From Pseudisothecium myosuroides (lineage: Eukaryota > Streptophyta > Bryopsida > Hypnales > Lembophyllaceae): 64,000 nucleotides of DNA. Location: assembly GCA_951799445.1 (NCBI GenBank), contig OX637290.1, positions 23,058,987 through 23,122,986 on the forward strand. The letters are read 5' to 3'. The position numbers were made by a program, and so were the translations under genes. The first letter of the stretch is position 1. Each line of letters starts with the position of its first letter. Below, one piece after another: positions 51,635-61,240 of the stretch. The notes under the pieces are model-generated. The model saw only the letters and a list, made by a program, of their open reading frames with translations. It had not been told where the DNA came from and did not search any database.

Positions 51635-52019
51635 AATGCAATTGGTATTGATCTTTCTTTATTCCTAAGTCCACCATTCTTCTTCCCAAACTGGCAGGTT
51701 GGTCAAATATGAAGAGCCTACAACTTGGTTTACAATAGGAAGATTCATAATTGTCATACCTTTTCAAGCATTGTTATGTGTGCCAATAAATTGGACCTTC
51801 CCTTTTTTTGTATGAAAAAACTTTTTTTAGTGTGAAATATATATATATTTTTTTTATAATGCGAAAAAGTCTATTTGAGGTTTGGATTGTGGACTTTGCA
51901 TTGGGTCAATTTTTTTTAAAAGTCACCAGAACAAAATGAGGTTGGTCTCCCTCCATTTGAAAATTCCAATTGAAAATTCCAGTACTGTCCCTGTTTCCGC
52001 TCATGGATTGGAGATGCCA
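51635..52019. repeat. Family E repeat, uninterrupted copy
   Basis: Same sequence order as 22919-23108 plus 24034-24187 but without the 925-bp TTAA element. Around the expected insertion point it reads ACTTTTTTTAGTGTG, where the filled copy has CTTTTTTTTAA..TTAATATAG. Confidence 0.75.
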
Positions 52020-52560
52020 AGTGTTTGAACTAAATTAGTTAACTTAGAGTACGTCCCAGTAATGGTCACTCGCTTCCACAAGTCAATTTTCGAAACCAAC
52101 GCAAAAAAGTAGTCAACACAAAGTACAGTACTCTGCTTGAAACATGGGCTTCTTCTTAAATATTGAAAATTTCCAACTTTTCTTTGACCAATTTGTTACA
52201 CTTCCAGAATAAACTGATTGAAATGGTACTAGTGTTTCGTACACTAAGTTAAGGTAGGTATCCCAAAATCGTCACTTTTTGCTACTAAGCCTATTTACTA
52301 TTATTAGACTGGTCAAATTTTCATATGTTCTTGTTGGCAAGTAAAAGGAGGTTCCAACGCATCAAAGAATGTGGCATTTGGATATTGTATGCAAGAGTTA
52401 TCAAGGAACAAAGTTTGGTTCTAAAAGCGTTTCTTCTACATAGGTATAGAAATGATTTTGGAGATGTACACATAGTAAAGATGGCGGTGTCGTGTTGCAA
52501 ATGCAGACATTATGTAGAATATGTATATACATATGATTTAGATAGATTTAAATATTTGTA
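52020..52560. other. Intergenic with a solo MITE end
   Basis: TAAGGTAGGTATCCCAAAATCG-like sequence at about 52252 resembles the left end of the AGGTAGGAGG family. No gene seen. Confidence 0.4.
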
Positions 52561-52574
52561 ATATTATATAGGGG

Positions 52575-52630
52575 ATGACGTCATTTGAGATGGCTTCAAG
52601 GTGACGCCTTTGCTTTTCGACTATATAGAG
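52575..52630 (+). promoter_or_regulatory. Promoter-like block: TGACG pair and TATA box
   Basis: A palindromic ATGACGTCAT (52575-52584), a second GTGACG (52601-52606) and CTATATAGAG (52621-52630) lie within 56 bp, followed by a C/T-rich stretch. Paired TGACG motifs upstream of a TATA box are a bZIP (TGA-factor) arrangement found in some strong plant promoters. The block sits 65 bp before the ATG of the next frame. Inference from motifs only. Confidence 0.5.
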
Positions 52631-52694
52631 AAGGATTCACTTGAAAGCTTCATCTCATTTGATATTCTTCTTCTTCGTGTTTATTTAGATTACT

Positions 52695-53153
52695 ATGTCG
52701 AATTAGAGGGTTTTTTCTGAGTCTCAAAATGAAGAATCTCAACCGGAGCGTGAATTTGAATTTTCTTTATCGCAACTGCCGGATCAGCCACAACAGCCAC
52801 TGGATCTTTCATTGCAACATGGACGACCAGAAGATGAAGTTGGGCCATCTCGACCACCGAAACAACCTCGCGTGGAGAAACGATGGCACGGTAACCTTCA
52901 ACGTGACGCTCGAGCATTGGTGATTTTGTTGCAGGTTGGATGTGTTGAGCCCGGCAGCCGTGAAGTCAAATTTGAAGGATGTTTTGAAGGCTTAAACGAC
53001 GAGCAATACTATTGCATGGTGAGGCCTATCGAAGGGAGTCGTGGTCACCAACGATGGTTGGAAGGGCCAGTCAATTCCTTAACCAAGGCAAATCGTGTTG
53101 ATTATGTTGCCGCTACTGTCAAGCGCATCTTCAAATTCTTGCAGATGGAGTGA
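52695..53153 (+). pseudogene. Unknown open frame with an early TAG
   Basis: ATG at 52695 is followed three codons later by TAG (52704-52706). The frame is then open for 149 codons to TGA at 53151. The product would have a Q/P/E-rich N-terminal third (QLPDQPQQPLDLSLQHG) and a better-structured rest (RWHGNLQRDARALVILLQVG, CMVRPIEGSRGHQRWLEGP). I do not recognise the family. The only other in-frame ATG is late, so either the gene is dead, its start is supplied by splicing, or the TAG is bypassed. Composition and the promoter-like block upstream suggest a once-real gene, perhaps part of a repeat with the arrays that follow. Confidence 0.45.
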
Positions 53154-53639
53154 CATTTCGATTGGAACTCTAGTTTTTTACCTCTACTAGATATATGTTG
53201 GATTTTAGTTGTTCATTCCATAGTTGGAGTGATTTCTTAGAATAAATTTGTGCTTGTGAAGTAGTATGAGGGAAATATTCAATTAGTTTGCCTTTCAGGT
53301 GAACTTGTAGTGAATTTTCTTCAAAGATAAAGATAAGAAAATAGTTGTGGGGCCAAATAAGTGCTCAATTATTGTTGTGATAGCTTTGGGAGTGAGTTAA
53401 GGGCTGACCCCACTTGTTTGTATGATTAGAATGAAGATAAGGTGGAGGAAAAGGTGGATACTATTCATCTTCTTCCCCGTTGTGAGTTTAGGAAGGACCC
53501 GAATGTTTGGAGGGTCATTGTGTATTGAGTTTTTGGAGTTTGGTAATAAAAACTGGAAGAGTTGTTTATCATATTGTTAGCTTTCCAAATTGTCCTCTCT
53601 TACTCTGTTTGAAGTTGTGAGTTGAGATTTGTGCTTGTT

Positions 53640-54180
53640 TGAGTGGAGGTGAGTCTGCTGCCTCCTATGAAGAGGGTTGAAACTTTGACCAACCATAGAA
53701 GACGGACAAGTCTTTAGTTTGCATTGAATCTTGGAGAGGATGTGGAAGATTTTATTAGCTTTTCAAGTAGATATCATTTGTGTTATTTGAAGCATTTATG
53801 AATGAGTTGTGAGTGTGGGAGTGAAGGAAGGTTTGCTGCCTCCTATGAAGAGGGACTGAGACTTCGACCGACCATAGTAGACGGACAGGTCTTTAGTTTG
53901 TATTGAATTTTAGAGAGGTTGTGGAGGATTTTGTTAGTTTTCTAAGTAGCTATCAATTGTTTTGTTTGAAGCATTTATGAATGAGTGGTGAGTGTGGGAG
54001 TGAAAGAGGGTCTGCTGCTCTTACATTTAGAGGCCGAAATTTTGAACGGCCATAGATATTGAACAAAGTGTTGAAATGAGTTGAAACTTAAAGGAATTGT
54101 AGAAGATTGTATTAGCTTTTCAGAAAGCTATCATTTGTATCATTTGGAGTTGTAGAGCGATAGTGGCGTTAGTTCAAAGT
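53640..54180. repeat. 178-bp tandem repeat, about three units
   Basis: The marker CTGCTGCCTCCTATGAAGAG occurs at 53655 and, with one change, at 53833, and in more diverged form at 54012, giving periods of 178 and 179 bp. ACGGACAAGTCTTTAGTTTG and GAAGCATTTATGAATGAG also recur. A weaker unit may start near 53460. No frame spans the units. Confidence 0.75.
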
Positions 54181-54203
54181 TCGACTTTGAAATTGGAGTT
54201 GCG

Positions 54204-54632
54204 GTTTTGGAGTTTGGAGTGAAGTTTTGGAGTTTGGAGTGAAGTTTTGGAGTTTGGAGTGAAGATTTGGAGTGAAGATTTGGAGTTTGAAGTGAAGATT
54301 TGGAGTGAAGATTTGGAGTTTGAAGTGAAGATTTGGAGTGAAGATTTGGAGTGAAGATTTGGAGTGAAGATTTGGAGTGAAGATTTGGAGTGAAGATTTG
54401 GAGTTTGAAGTGAAGATTTGGAGTGAAGATTTGGAGTTTGAAGTGAAGATTTGGAATTTGGAGTTGAAGATTTGGAATTTGGAGTTGAAGATTTGGAATT
54501 TGGAGTTGAAGATTTGGAATTTGGAGTTGAAGATTTGGAATTTGGAGTTGAAGATTTGGAATTTGGAGTTGAAGATTTGGAATTTGGAGTTGAAGATTTG
54601 GAATTTGGAGTTGAAGATTTGAAGATTTTTTG
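54204..54632 (+). repeat. Nested 13-bp and 21-bp minisatellite
   Basis: 54204-54444 is built from GAAGATTTGGAGT (13 bp) and a variant with an inserted TTGAAGT. 54445-54612 is eight exact copies of a 21-bp unit, GAAGATTTGGAATTTGGAGTT without its last base. The 21-bp block is open in more than one frame as a heptad repeat (for example NLELKIW), but neighbouring sequence gives no gene context. It follows the 178-bp array directly. Confidence 0.85.
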
Positions 54633-55430
54633 TGTGTTGTGGCTTGTGGTCCGTTGTTTTGTTATTCCTAGCCGGATTTGGACTCTCGTTGTTCTTTAAT
54701 TGTTATTCCTAGCCGATTTTGGAGGCTTGTTGTTTTCATTTTTGCATCGTAATTCTGTTGCGGGTTATGCGGTAACTCAGGATTAGCCCCGTTTTGTGTT
54801 TGTTGATGACGAAGTGAGATTGATCACCCACATGGTCACTTTTATGTCGTTCCCATTGGTGAGGCACGATTGCTGGTCACCGTGGGTTTGAAGTTTAGGA
54901 GCCATTCTTTCGGACGGCCAGCTCGTGGTTTGGTCGTCCCGTTTTACCCGTCCGAGGCCTTGTTTCTTATCACCTACCATTACCCTGGCCCTTATAGAGC
55001 CACCACAGGATAGGCCAACGAGGTGAAGATTGAAGACTGAAGATTGAAGATCGAAGACTGAAGACTGAAGATCGAAGATTGAAGACTGAAGATAGTATAA
55101 AAGATCCTAAGAGATTTCTTTGGCTCATAAGCCATCTCCAATTAGTTTGGTGAATTTGCGGGTGATAAGATCACTTGCCTTCATCATTCTTACTTCATTT
55201 TGATAGTTGGATGCTTTGCGAGTGACGAGCTCACTTGCCCTCATCCTCCTTGTTCTTAAGCCGTTTCTGGTTGCAGCCAGAATCCCTGCGATTTCTCGAA
55301 GTAAACTCTCTCTACACGACAGCGATTTAAGGTCAATGGCACATTTGGGTGTACCTATCCAGTTGGAAGTTCAGATAAACTTACCATCTTTGTTGATTCT
55401 CTTCTTACTCAATAGCAATTTGCTATGGCC
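54633..55430. repeat. Unassigned segment with a GAAGAYTGAAGAT minisatellite
   Basis: 55024-55093 is a run of GAAGATTGAAGACT-like 7-8-bp units. Then comes AGTATAAAAGATCC (a possible TATA box at about 55093) and a duplicated phrase about 60 bp apart (TGCGGGTGATAAGATCACTTG and TGCGAGTGACGAGCTCACTTG). It may be the 3' part of the same repeat as 52560-54632. Copy A7 interrupts it at 55431. Confidence 0.5.
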
Positions 55431-56371
55431 TTAACCCCTAAGGGACCGAGGCCTTTTTTCTGCCAAAAAACACTGAAAACTGCCATTTCTATAGCAAAGA
55501 GTAAAAAAATTTGAAAAATGTTTTTTTTTCACATTCAACCGTAGGATCTTATACCTAACTAGTATAAAAATGTGTGGAATTTTTTTTAGAATTTTTGACC
55601 GCAAAGATTGCAAGATATTTGCATTTAAAGTGAAAAAAACAAGTTTTTCAGCACATTGCGGGACTAGATTTTTTGACTTTAAACATTTTTAACTTAAAAT
55701 TTTTGCACTACAAAGTTTGGAGCTTTTATTTTATATAGTGGAGAATTGAGTTGAGAGTCTAGAAAAAATAATAATATTAAAAAAAAAATTAATTATCATT
55801 CTTAAAAAAATTGTTAAGTAGATGTAGGTACAAGATAGAAGGAAAATCTAAAACATTCGTATATTTTAGATGGAATTAAAATGCACTAATCCCAATGGTG
55901 AGATTGTTCTAACAAGTAAATCAGACCATCCCAAAAAAAAAAATTTGAAAAATTTGAAAAATTGCATTCAGAAATGAATCCCAAAGTTATTTTTTTCAAG
56001 AAGATGCTTTAACTGCCCGAAAAACAAGAATGTCCATAACTTTCTCATAACATATCCAAATGAAATGAATCAAAGCTTTCCGGAAAGCCAAAAATATAAT
56101 CTATGAGAAAAAAAATATTAAAAAAAAAATTCAAATTTTTGTCCCTTTTTTTTTGCTGCCTGAGTTGCCCCCCGTAGCTTGTTTTGAGCTTATATGGTCA
56201 TAACTTTTTTTCCCGAGCACCGATTGTGAAAAAAACTATATTCCCTTGAAGCTAATCAGTTTTTCTACCTCCAAAAAAAGTTTCAAAAAATTAGGAGAAA
56301 ATTTCAGCCCGTAGGTACCTGCCCGAAAACGCATTTGTCCCCCGTAGGGACAATGGTCCTTTAGGGGTTAA
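55431..56371 (+). mobile_element. TTAA-family element, copy A7
   Basis: 941 bp from TTAACCCCTAAGGGACC to GGTCCTTTAGGGGTTAA with TTAA at both ends. Very close in layout to A3 and A6. Non-coding. Confidence 0.9.
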
Positions 56372-57384
56372 ACTACCCTTGATGATGACCAGGTGGTACG
56401 GACTTTCGTTGGAATCAATAAGGTTCCTAGTTCCATTCCTCATGCTGACATTGTTCATGTGTGGGCTCTTCGTGCTGGCGCATGAGGAGTTGGTTTGTCC
56501 TTCTACTTGGTCTTGACAAGGATTAGGTCCATGGATTGCCATGATTGTATCCGGTCTATCCTTGCTACGGCCCTCGAAGGTCATATGTTTCAAAAACAAA
56601 ACAAAAACAAAAAAGTTCAATTGCCATAGGCCTCTCATTTGAAATTCTCTATTTTCACACCAAGCCTGAATCCGAGAGGAAACACACGTTGAAGCGGTTT
56701 GAGTCTTCTACGAGTAGTCTTCTACAATTCTTCAAGGCAACCAAGTTTTTCACTCTAATTGCAAACCTGCACACCAGATTTGTTTTAGGTGGTTACAAGC
56801 GAACTCGTCCGTTCCAACATCAACTAAAGTCCTTCCGTTTACCAACTAGGGCAGCGAGACCTCACGGGAGATCGGGCACTCAACCGGATTTCCTATCCAG
56901 GAGTTCTAGTACGTTTAAGGACTCCTTCCCTATCCGCCTAGCCTAACAACGGTTTTCTCGCCCGGAATCGTGAACTGTAGAGGCGCTGAGGAACTGAAAT
57001 CCGCTCCCAACACTTAGAAAACCCACTCACATGCACATAAGAGCAAAACAAACACACCAAGGGGAGAAATCTCTCTAGAATCTGCATACATTTTCCACAC
57101 TCCTCACCAAAACAGCCCTGCCACGCGCGGGAGAGACGTATAACAAGAAATCAATAGAAAATGCATGAAAACTCAAGGGAAAAGACTCCCAATCTCCTTC
57201 GCAGAGACTGACTATATACATTTTAAAACTCAAAAAGTCAACATAAAGCGGCCCGGAAAGTCCGCGCGGAACTTTCGGTCCCCGCCGAGCCGGCCAGACC
57301 GGAAAACATCCGATCCAGACCAGGCACATCCGGATCAAATCCGGTCCGGTCCTAACTAACAAATATTTACAACTAAAATCCTAA
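56372..57384. other. Unassigned, possible minus-strand regulatory or LTR-like DNA
   Basis: No recognised protein. On the minus strand, TGTATATAGTC near 57215 looks like a TATA box followed by about 250 bp of leader-like sequence. An A-rich CAAAAACAAAAC run is at about 56588-56615. The 57250-57384 part is dense in TCCGG/CCGGAT motifs like the flank at 59440-59640. LTR ends could not be established. Confidence 0.35.
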
Positions 57385-59154
57385 CTACCCTACCATAACC
57401 GGATCTACTCCTTGATCCGTTCCTTCGTCCATGACTTCGTCTTCGCCTTGGTGCACGCTCTGTTCTTGATCCTCACCCTGATCTGGGGTCAGATCCATAC
57501 TTTGATCTTTCCCCAGGTTCAGTGTGGGACTTCTAGGCGGGTCCGTTCCAAGCTGCTCGAAAACGTCCGTCAGGTTCCGGTTCCGCTCCCCTGTTTCACG
57601 TTCTGGGAGATCCGGTGACGAATCCAGGTTGATGGTGTGCGCGAGTTTCCTCCCACTCTTCTTGGACTGGGGAGTCCGATCCTTTCCTTCCGTTGGAATG
57701 CCCATGTTCGGAAAAGATCCGGGCATTGAAAGGTCGGACAGATGGAACGACCGTGACAATGTCACTCCGTTTAGCTTCCTGCTGCTCTCCTCCATCCGGT
57801 TTGCAGCCTCTCGCGCGTCCATCATGACTAACTCCACCTTTTCGGAGTAGTCTGTCAAAATCCGGACCAACCTGGTCCCGGATATCTTATTCTCCTTGAG
57901 GACTCCCTCGTCAAACAACTTTGACTTGGTGATGGCCTCTCCGGTTGCTCCGAATGTGGCCTTCACGTCCTCCGCTACTTTCCGGGTAGCCTCTGCCATC
58001 TCCCGGGTGGTAGCCATGTCCTCCTTGAGGAGCAACATTTCCGTCTTCAACGACTCGTTCTCCTCCTGGAGTCGTCGGATCTCCGCCTCTTGCTTCCGGA
58101 TCTCATCCGGGCTGGAGATAAAATCTGCAACCACTCTTGCCAGGTTGCTGTTTACTGGTGCTCCCACCAGCTCGCTGATCTGATTCAGAATCAGCTTCTT
58201 CACCGTCCAGTCTGCTCGCACATCACTCAGGATGTTGACCAGCTGGTTGAACGGATCCGTCGGATCCGATCCGGAAGGACCCGGTTCTTCAGAAATCGGT
58301 TTCTTCCCTGGGCTGGAGGTCTCAACCGGAGGGGTTGGGGTTCCTCTCCGGTTAGGAGGCGTCGTCTTCTGCCGCTTGTGCTGCGGCCGGTGTAGCTCCT
58401 CCTCTTCCTCTTCTTCCTCCTCGGAACCGGATACTTCTTCCTGTTCTTCTTCTTCCGATTCCGATTCCCCATATTTCAGGAGTGACTCATGCATCTTCCA
58501 CTCCTTCTCCTCCGTATCCGTGAGGAGTTGATTGTGCTTGTACAGATGGACGAGGTAGGGACTCAACGGAGTCGGTCTACTTCCTCCGATCTTCGGAATT
58601 ATCCGGTTGACCAGGTCGAACAAAATCCTAGCCCAGTCCACTTTCCGTTCCCCGCTCAGGGCTCCGAAAATGAGGTTCCCGATGGCGATGGTCACCCTCG
58701 TCGGCCTCTCCGGGTGGATGATCGGAACCAGGAACTGGAGAAGGTTCCGATGCTGGTCATCCAGACAATCTGCCACCGCGTGCCCATCCTTGGAGTCCAC
58801 GTTGCACCGGAATTTCCCCCGAGTGTAACCCTCCTTCGAGGAGGCCATCCCTCGACCTCCAGACCGGAATTCATACACGGCCTTCCACATCTCCTCCGTC
58901 CAGTTGCCCGGACTTCCGCGGAGAGTTCTCTCAAACTGGTTGGAGAGCTTTCCGAGTAACTCTCGAATCATCTGCTCCTCCCTAAACCCCCAGGGTTTAT
59001 CGATCAGTCCTCCGCAGCCCATTTTGGCCAAATCCTCCATCAGGTTGTCCTTTTCCTTCTCGTCCGTTGGAATAACCGGACACACCTTCCGGAGTTTTAC
59101 TTCTGCTGCGGAGGAACTGGACGGCCCTGCTCTACTTTTACGGAGCTGAGGCAT
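57385..59154 (-). CDS. Intact 589-codon protein of unknown function, CpG-rich, probably transposon-linked
   Basis: The ATG at 59154 (VSMPQLRK) is preferred over the in-frame GTG 20 codons upstream. The frame is uninterrupted to the stop. N-terminal basic/Ser-rich stretch; a globular part of about 200 residues (NWTEEMWKAVYEFRSGG, ERKVDWARILFDLVNRIIP); then a run of acidic residues (SESEEEEQEE), a basic patch (HKRQKTTPPNRR), a Pro-rich segment, a coiled coil (IRRLQEENESLKTEMLLLK), and an acidic C-terminus rich in DQG. The globular part vaguely recalls plant retrotransposon-associated proteins (putative plant transposon domain), but I do not recognise it with certainty. It lies downstream of the decayed Gypsy pol on the same strand, yet is undamaged and much richer in CpG, so it is more likely a separate, younger insertion or a functional gene than the element's own ORF. 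Confidence 0.7.
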   Translation of the reverse strand: MPQLRKSRAGPSSSSAAEVKLRKVCPVIPTDEKEKDNLMEDLAKMGCGGLIDKPWGFREEQMIRELLGKLSNQFERTLRGSPGNWTEEMWKAVYEFRSGGRGMASSKEGYTRGKFRCNVDSKDGHAVADCLDDQHRNLLQFLVPIIHPERPTRVTIAIGNLIFGALSGERKVDWARILFDLVNRIIPKIGGSRPTPLSPYLVHLYKHNQLLTDTEEKEWKMHESLLKYGESESEEEEQEEVSGSEEEEEEEEELHRPQHKRQKTTPPNRRGTPTPPVETSSPGKKPISEEPGPSGSDPTDPFNQLVNILSDVRADWTVKKLILNQISELVGAPVNSNLARVVADFISSPDEIRKQEAEIRRLQEENESLKTEMLLLKEDMATTREMAEATRKVAEDVKATFGATGEAITKSKLFDEGVLKENKISGTRLVRILTDYSEKVELVMMDAREAANRMEESSRKLNGVTLSRSFHLSDLSMPGSFPNMGIPTEGKDRTPQSKKSGRKLAHTINLDSSPDLPERETGERNRNLTDVFEQLGTDPPRSPTLNLGKDQSMDLTPDQGEDQEQSVHQGEDEVMDEGTDQGVDPVMVG

Positions 59155-59430
59155 GGACACGAACTGTGCTAACCGGATCCTGACTGTGGCTACCTTTCCC
59201 TCTCCTAGCCGCACGTCCCGTTTCTCACCTTCGCTCTTCCGATCTCAACCGGAATACCTCTAAACCTGCAACACACACTAAAGCGCTGCGCGCCCTAACA
59301 CACTAACACGCACACACAAACCAACTCAAAATAAGAAAGCAAAACGCTGGGAAGAGAGGCTAAGTACGCGCTGGAGCGAGATTTCCGCAAATGAAGATTG
59401 AAAAAGAGTGGCCACTGGATTGGTCAGCCC

Positions 59431-59640
59431 ATATATAGTCTAATCTGTCATCATGACCAAATCCGTTCCTGACCCATTCCGATCCAACTCAGATCCGTTC
59501 TAACTCTAATCCGGTTCAGATTCAGATCAAATCCGGATTGTCATCTATTCCGTTCCATTAGTTAATTTCCGGTTATCGGTTACCTCCTACTTGAATCCGG
59601 ATCCCAGATCACAGTTTCCGTTCAAGGATTTAGATAACTT
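59431..59640 (-). promoter_or_regulatory. TATA-like box and TCCGG-motif array upstream of the 57385-59154 gene
   Basis: On the minus strand CTATATATGGG (59431-59438) lies about 280 bp before the ATG. Upstream of it, 59440-59640 contains about ten ATCCG(G)TTC / ATCCGGATC-like words. A comparable cluster lies beyond the 3' end of the gene at 57250-57420. They may be promoter operator-like sites or transposon subterminal repeats. Confidence 0.45.
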
Positions 59641-59660
59641 ACAAAAAACCAAAAATTTAC

Positions 59661-59846
59661 CTTGCGACACAAACAACCCGTGTGCCACCCAGTCGAACAA
59701 ACATCACACAATACCATAGTGGCAGCGCTTTTGGCGCTTTCACACAACACGCATTTCAGCCCAGCTGAAATCCGTGACCCGCTGGAATCAATACGTCCAT
59801 CAATGTGTGGAAAATGACACGGCGCACAATTGCGCGTGTGATCTTT
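59661..59846 (-). pseudogene. Integrase C-terminal tail with half a PHD-type zinc finger
   Basis: Continuing in frame after the TGA: KDHTRNCAPCHFPHIDGR, then CVLC, about ten residues, CDVC, and GWHTGC. The spacing CxxC-x(n)-CxxC-x4-HxxC is the first two-thirds of a PHD finger. It stops at CRK|GTAAAT, a good splice-donor sequence, or at the edge of an insertion; the last Cys pair of the finger is not seen downstream. PHD fingers read histone H3 tails, so this could be a chromatin-targeting tail (inference). Confidence 0.65.
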
Positions 59847-61240
59847 TCAGATCTTGCCATCACGACCCTCCAAGAGCAAAACTCCCGACTTAAGCACCTC
59901 ATGCACTTGTAGAATAATACGCCTTGCAGTCATGTCAAGGGTGGTAGGTGCCGTTTGCTGCAAATAGACATAGTCACCAGGCAGAAAACGTCGCACTTGA
60001 GGTCGATAGCCTCCTCCTCGTATCGTGGCATAACACAGAGTTTCTCTATGTTGCGCAATAGAAAGATTCTCCAAAGCCATGGGCATCACCCTCTTGTATA
60101 ATTCCGCACGTTGCTCGCATACTCGAGCCCACGTGTCTGGATCATCCATATGATTCAATATCTTGTCTGCATCTTGTTTGATTGCCATCGGTAAAATCGG
60201 ATGACGACCAAACAACAAATAATAGGGTGAAAAAGAAGCCAAAGATGCTTGTTTACTAAACTGATAGCCCATTGCTATCCACGGTAGTTGTAAGTCCCAA
60301 TCTCTATGATGGTCCTTCTTCAAACTATACTTGCGAAGTCCCCTCTTGACGGTTTGCACCATGCGTTCCGCCAATCCATCTGCTTCGGGATGATCCTGTG
60401 AAATAGTGCGGTGATCAATCATCGCTTGTTCGCACAAGGTTTGAAATTCTCCAACAAACTCACGCCCTTGGTCAGTCAACACCTCGGCTGGAACTCCAAA
60501 ACGATTCAACACTCGGTCCAAGAATGAGTAAGCGGCCCCTTCACTAAACTTGTCAGGCAACGCCACCAACTCTATCCATTTGGAGAAGTGCTCAATCATC
60601 ACCAACACATACTTATTATGTCGTGGTGTTATTGGCAATGGTCCTGCAAAGTCCAAACTCCACCTATAGTCCAATCCCATGATTGGCAACGGTTGTAGTT
60701 GAGGCATCGGGGCATTAAATGATGCCCGCACTCTATCACAAACCGTGCATCTGGCTACCAACTGTTGGACTTGCGTTTGCATGCCTCGCCACCAATAGTG
60801 AATCTGTAGCAAGCTGTGAGTTCTTCGCACTCCAAAGTACCTCAAGTCCTCGTGTGCATGCATAACTAACTTCATTATCTTATGAGGCGCCGGTACCACC
60901 CTCTTGTTGCCATCTGGCCATATAAAAAGTAAGTGATCCCCCTCCCATACAAACCTCTTGGCTCGTTGTAGGATCCGGTCCTTCTCCTTGGCTGATACTG
61001 TGGTTGCCAATTCACCAAGCTTCAAATACTTCATTACATCTCCATCCTCGAAAATGTCCTTGGCGTCCCCAGACTCTTCACCCCCATCTGCATCCATCTT
61101 GGCCACAATGGCTTCCTCGGTGACGTCTCCAGTTATTGCCAACAAATTCAAATAGGCGGCAGTATGCCACCCTGGTAACGAATCTTCTCCCTCTTCCACG
61201 TGCCAACGAGCCCCCGTGGAGTCCACTTGGCTAAAACTTG
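59847..61240 (-). pseudogene. Integrase domain of the Gypsy polyprotein
   Basis: The zinc-binding region reads HAHEDLRYFGVRRTH..CTVC; the usual second His of GHFG appears as Tyr. The DDE core is D in WSLDFAGPL, D in VLTDQGREF, and E in HPEADGLAERM about 35 residues later. A C-terminal module follows (RRFLPGDYVYLQQTAP, GVLLLEGRDG). A TGA at 59847-59849 ends this open segment where the downstream sequence (KDHTRNCAPCHFP) suggests Trp was intended. Confidence 0.93.

Noticed and set aside
54377..54699. Two overlapping frames with heptad repeats (KIWNLEL / EDLEFGV) that look like coiled-coil proteins
   Set aside because: They are translations of the 21-bp minisatellite in different frames; no start context, splice sites or unique flanking coding sequence.
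55207..55434. 75-codon frame with a signal-peptide-like N-terminus
   Set aside because: It begins at TTG, has no ATG in frame, and ends within the TTAA element A7; insufficient support for a gene.
56950..57010. Primer-binding-site-like sequence on the minus strand for an LTR element
   Set aside because: No match to a tRNA 3' end that I could defend and no adjoining LTR boundary.
58227..58959. Several long plus-strand and alternate-frame ORFs opposite the 57385-59154 gene
   Set aside because: Shadows of the long minus-strand frame in GC-rich DNA (poly-Ser opposite the acidic run).
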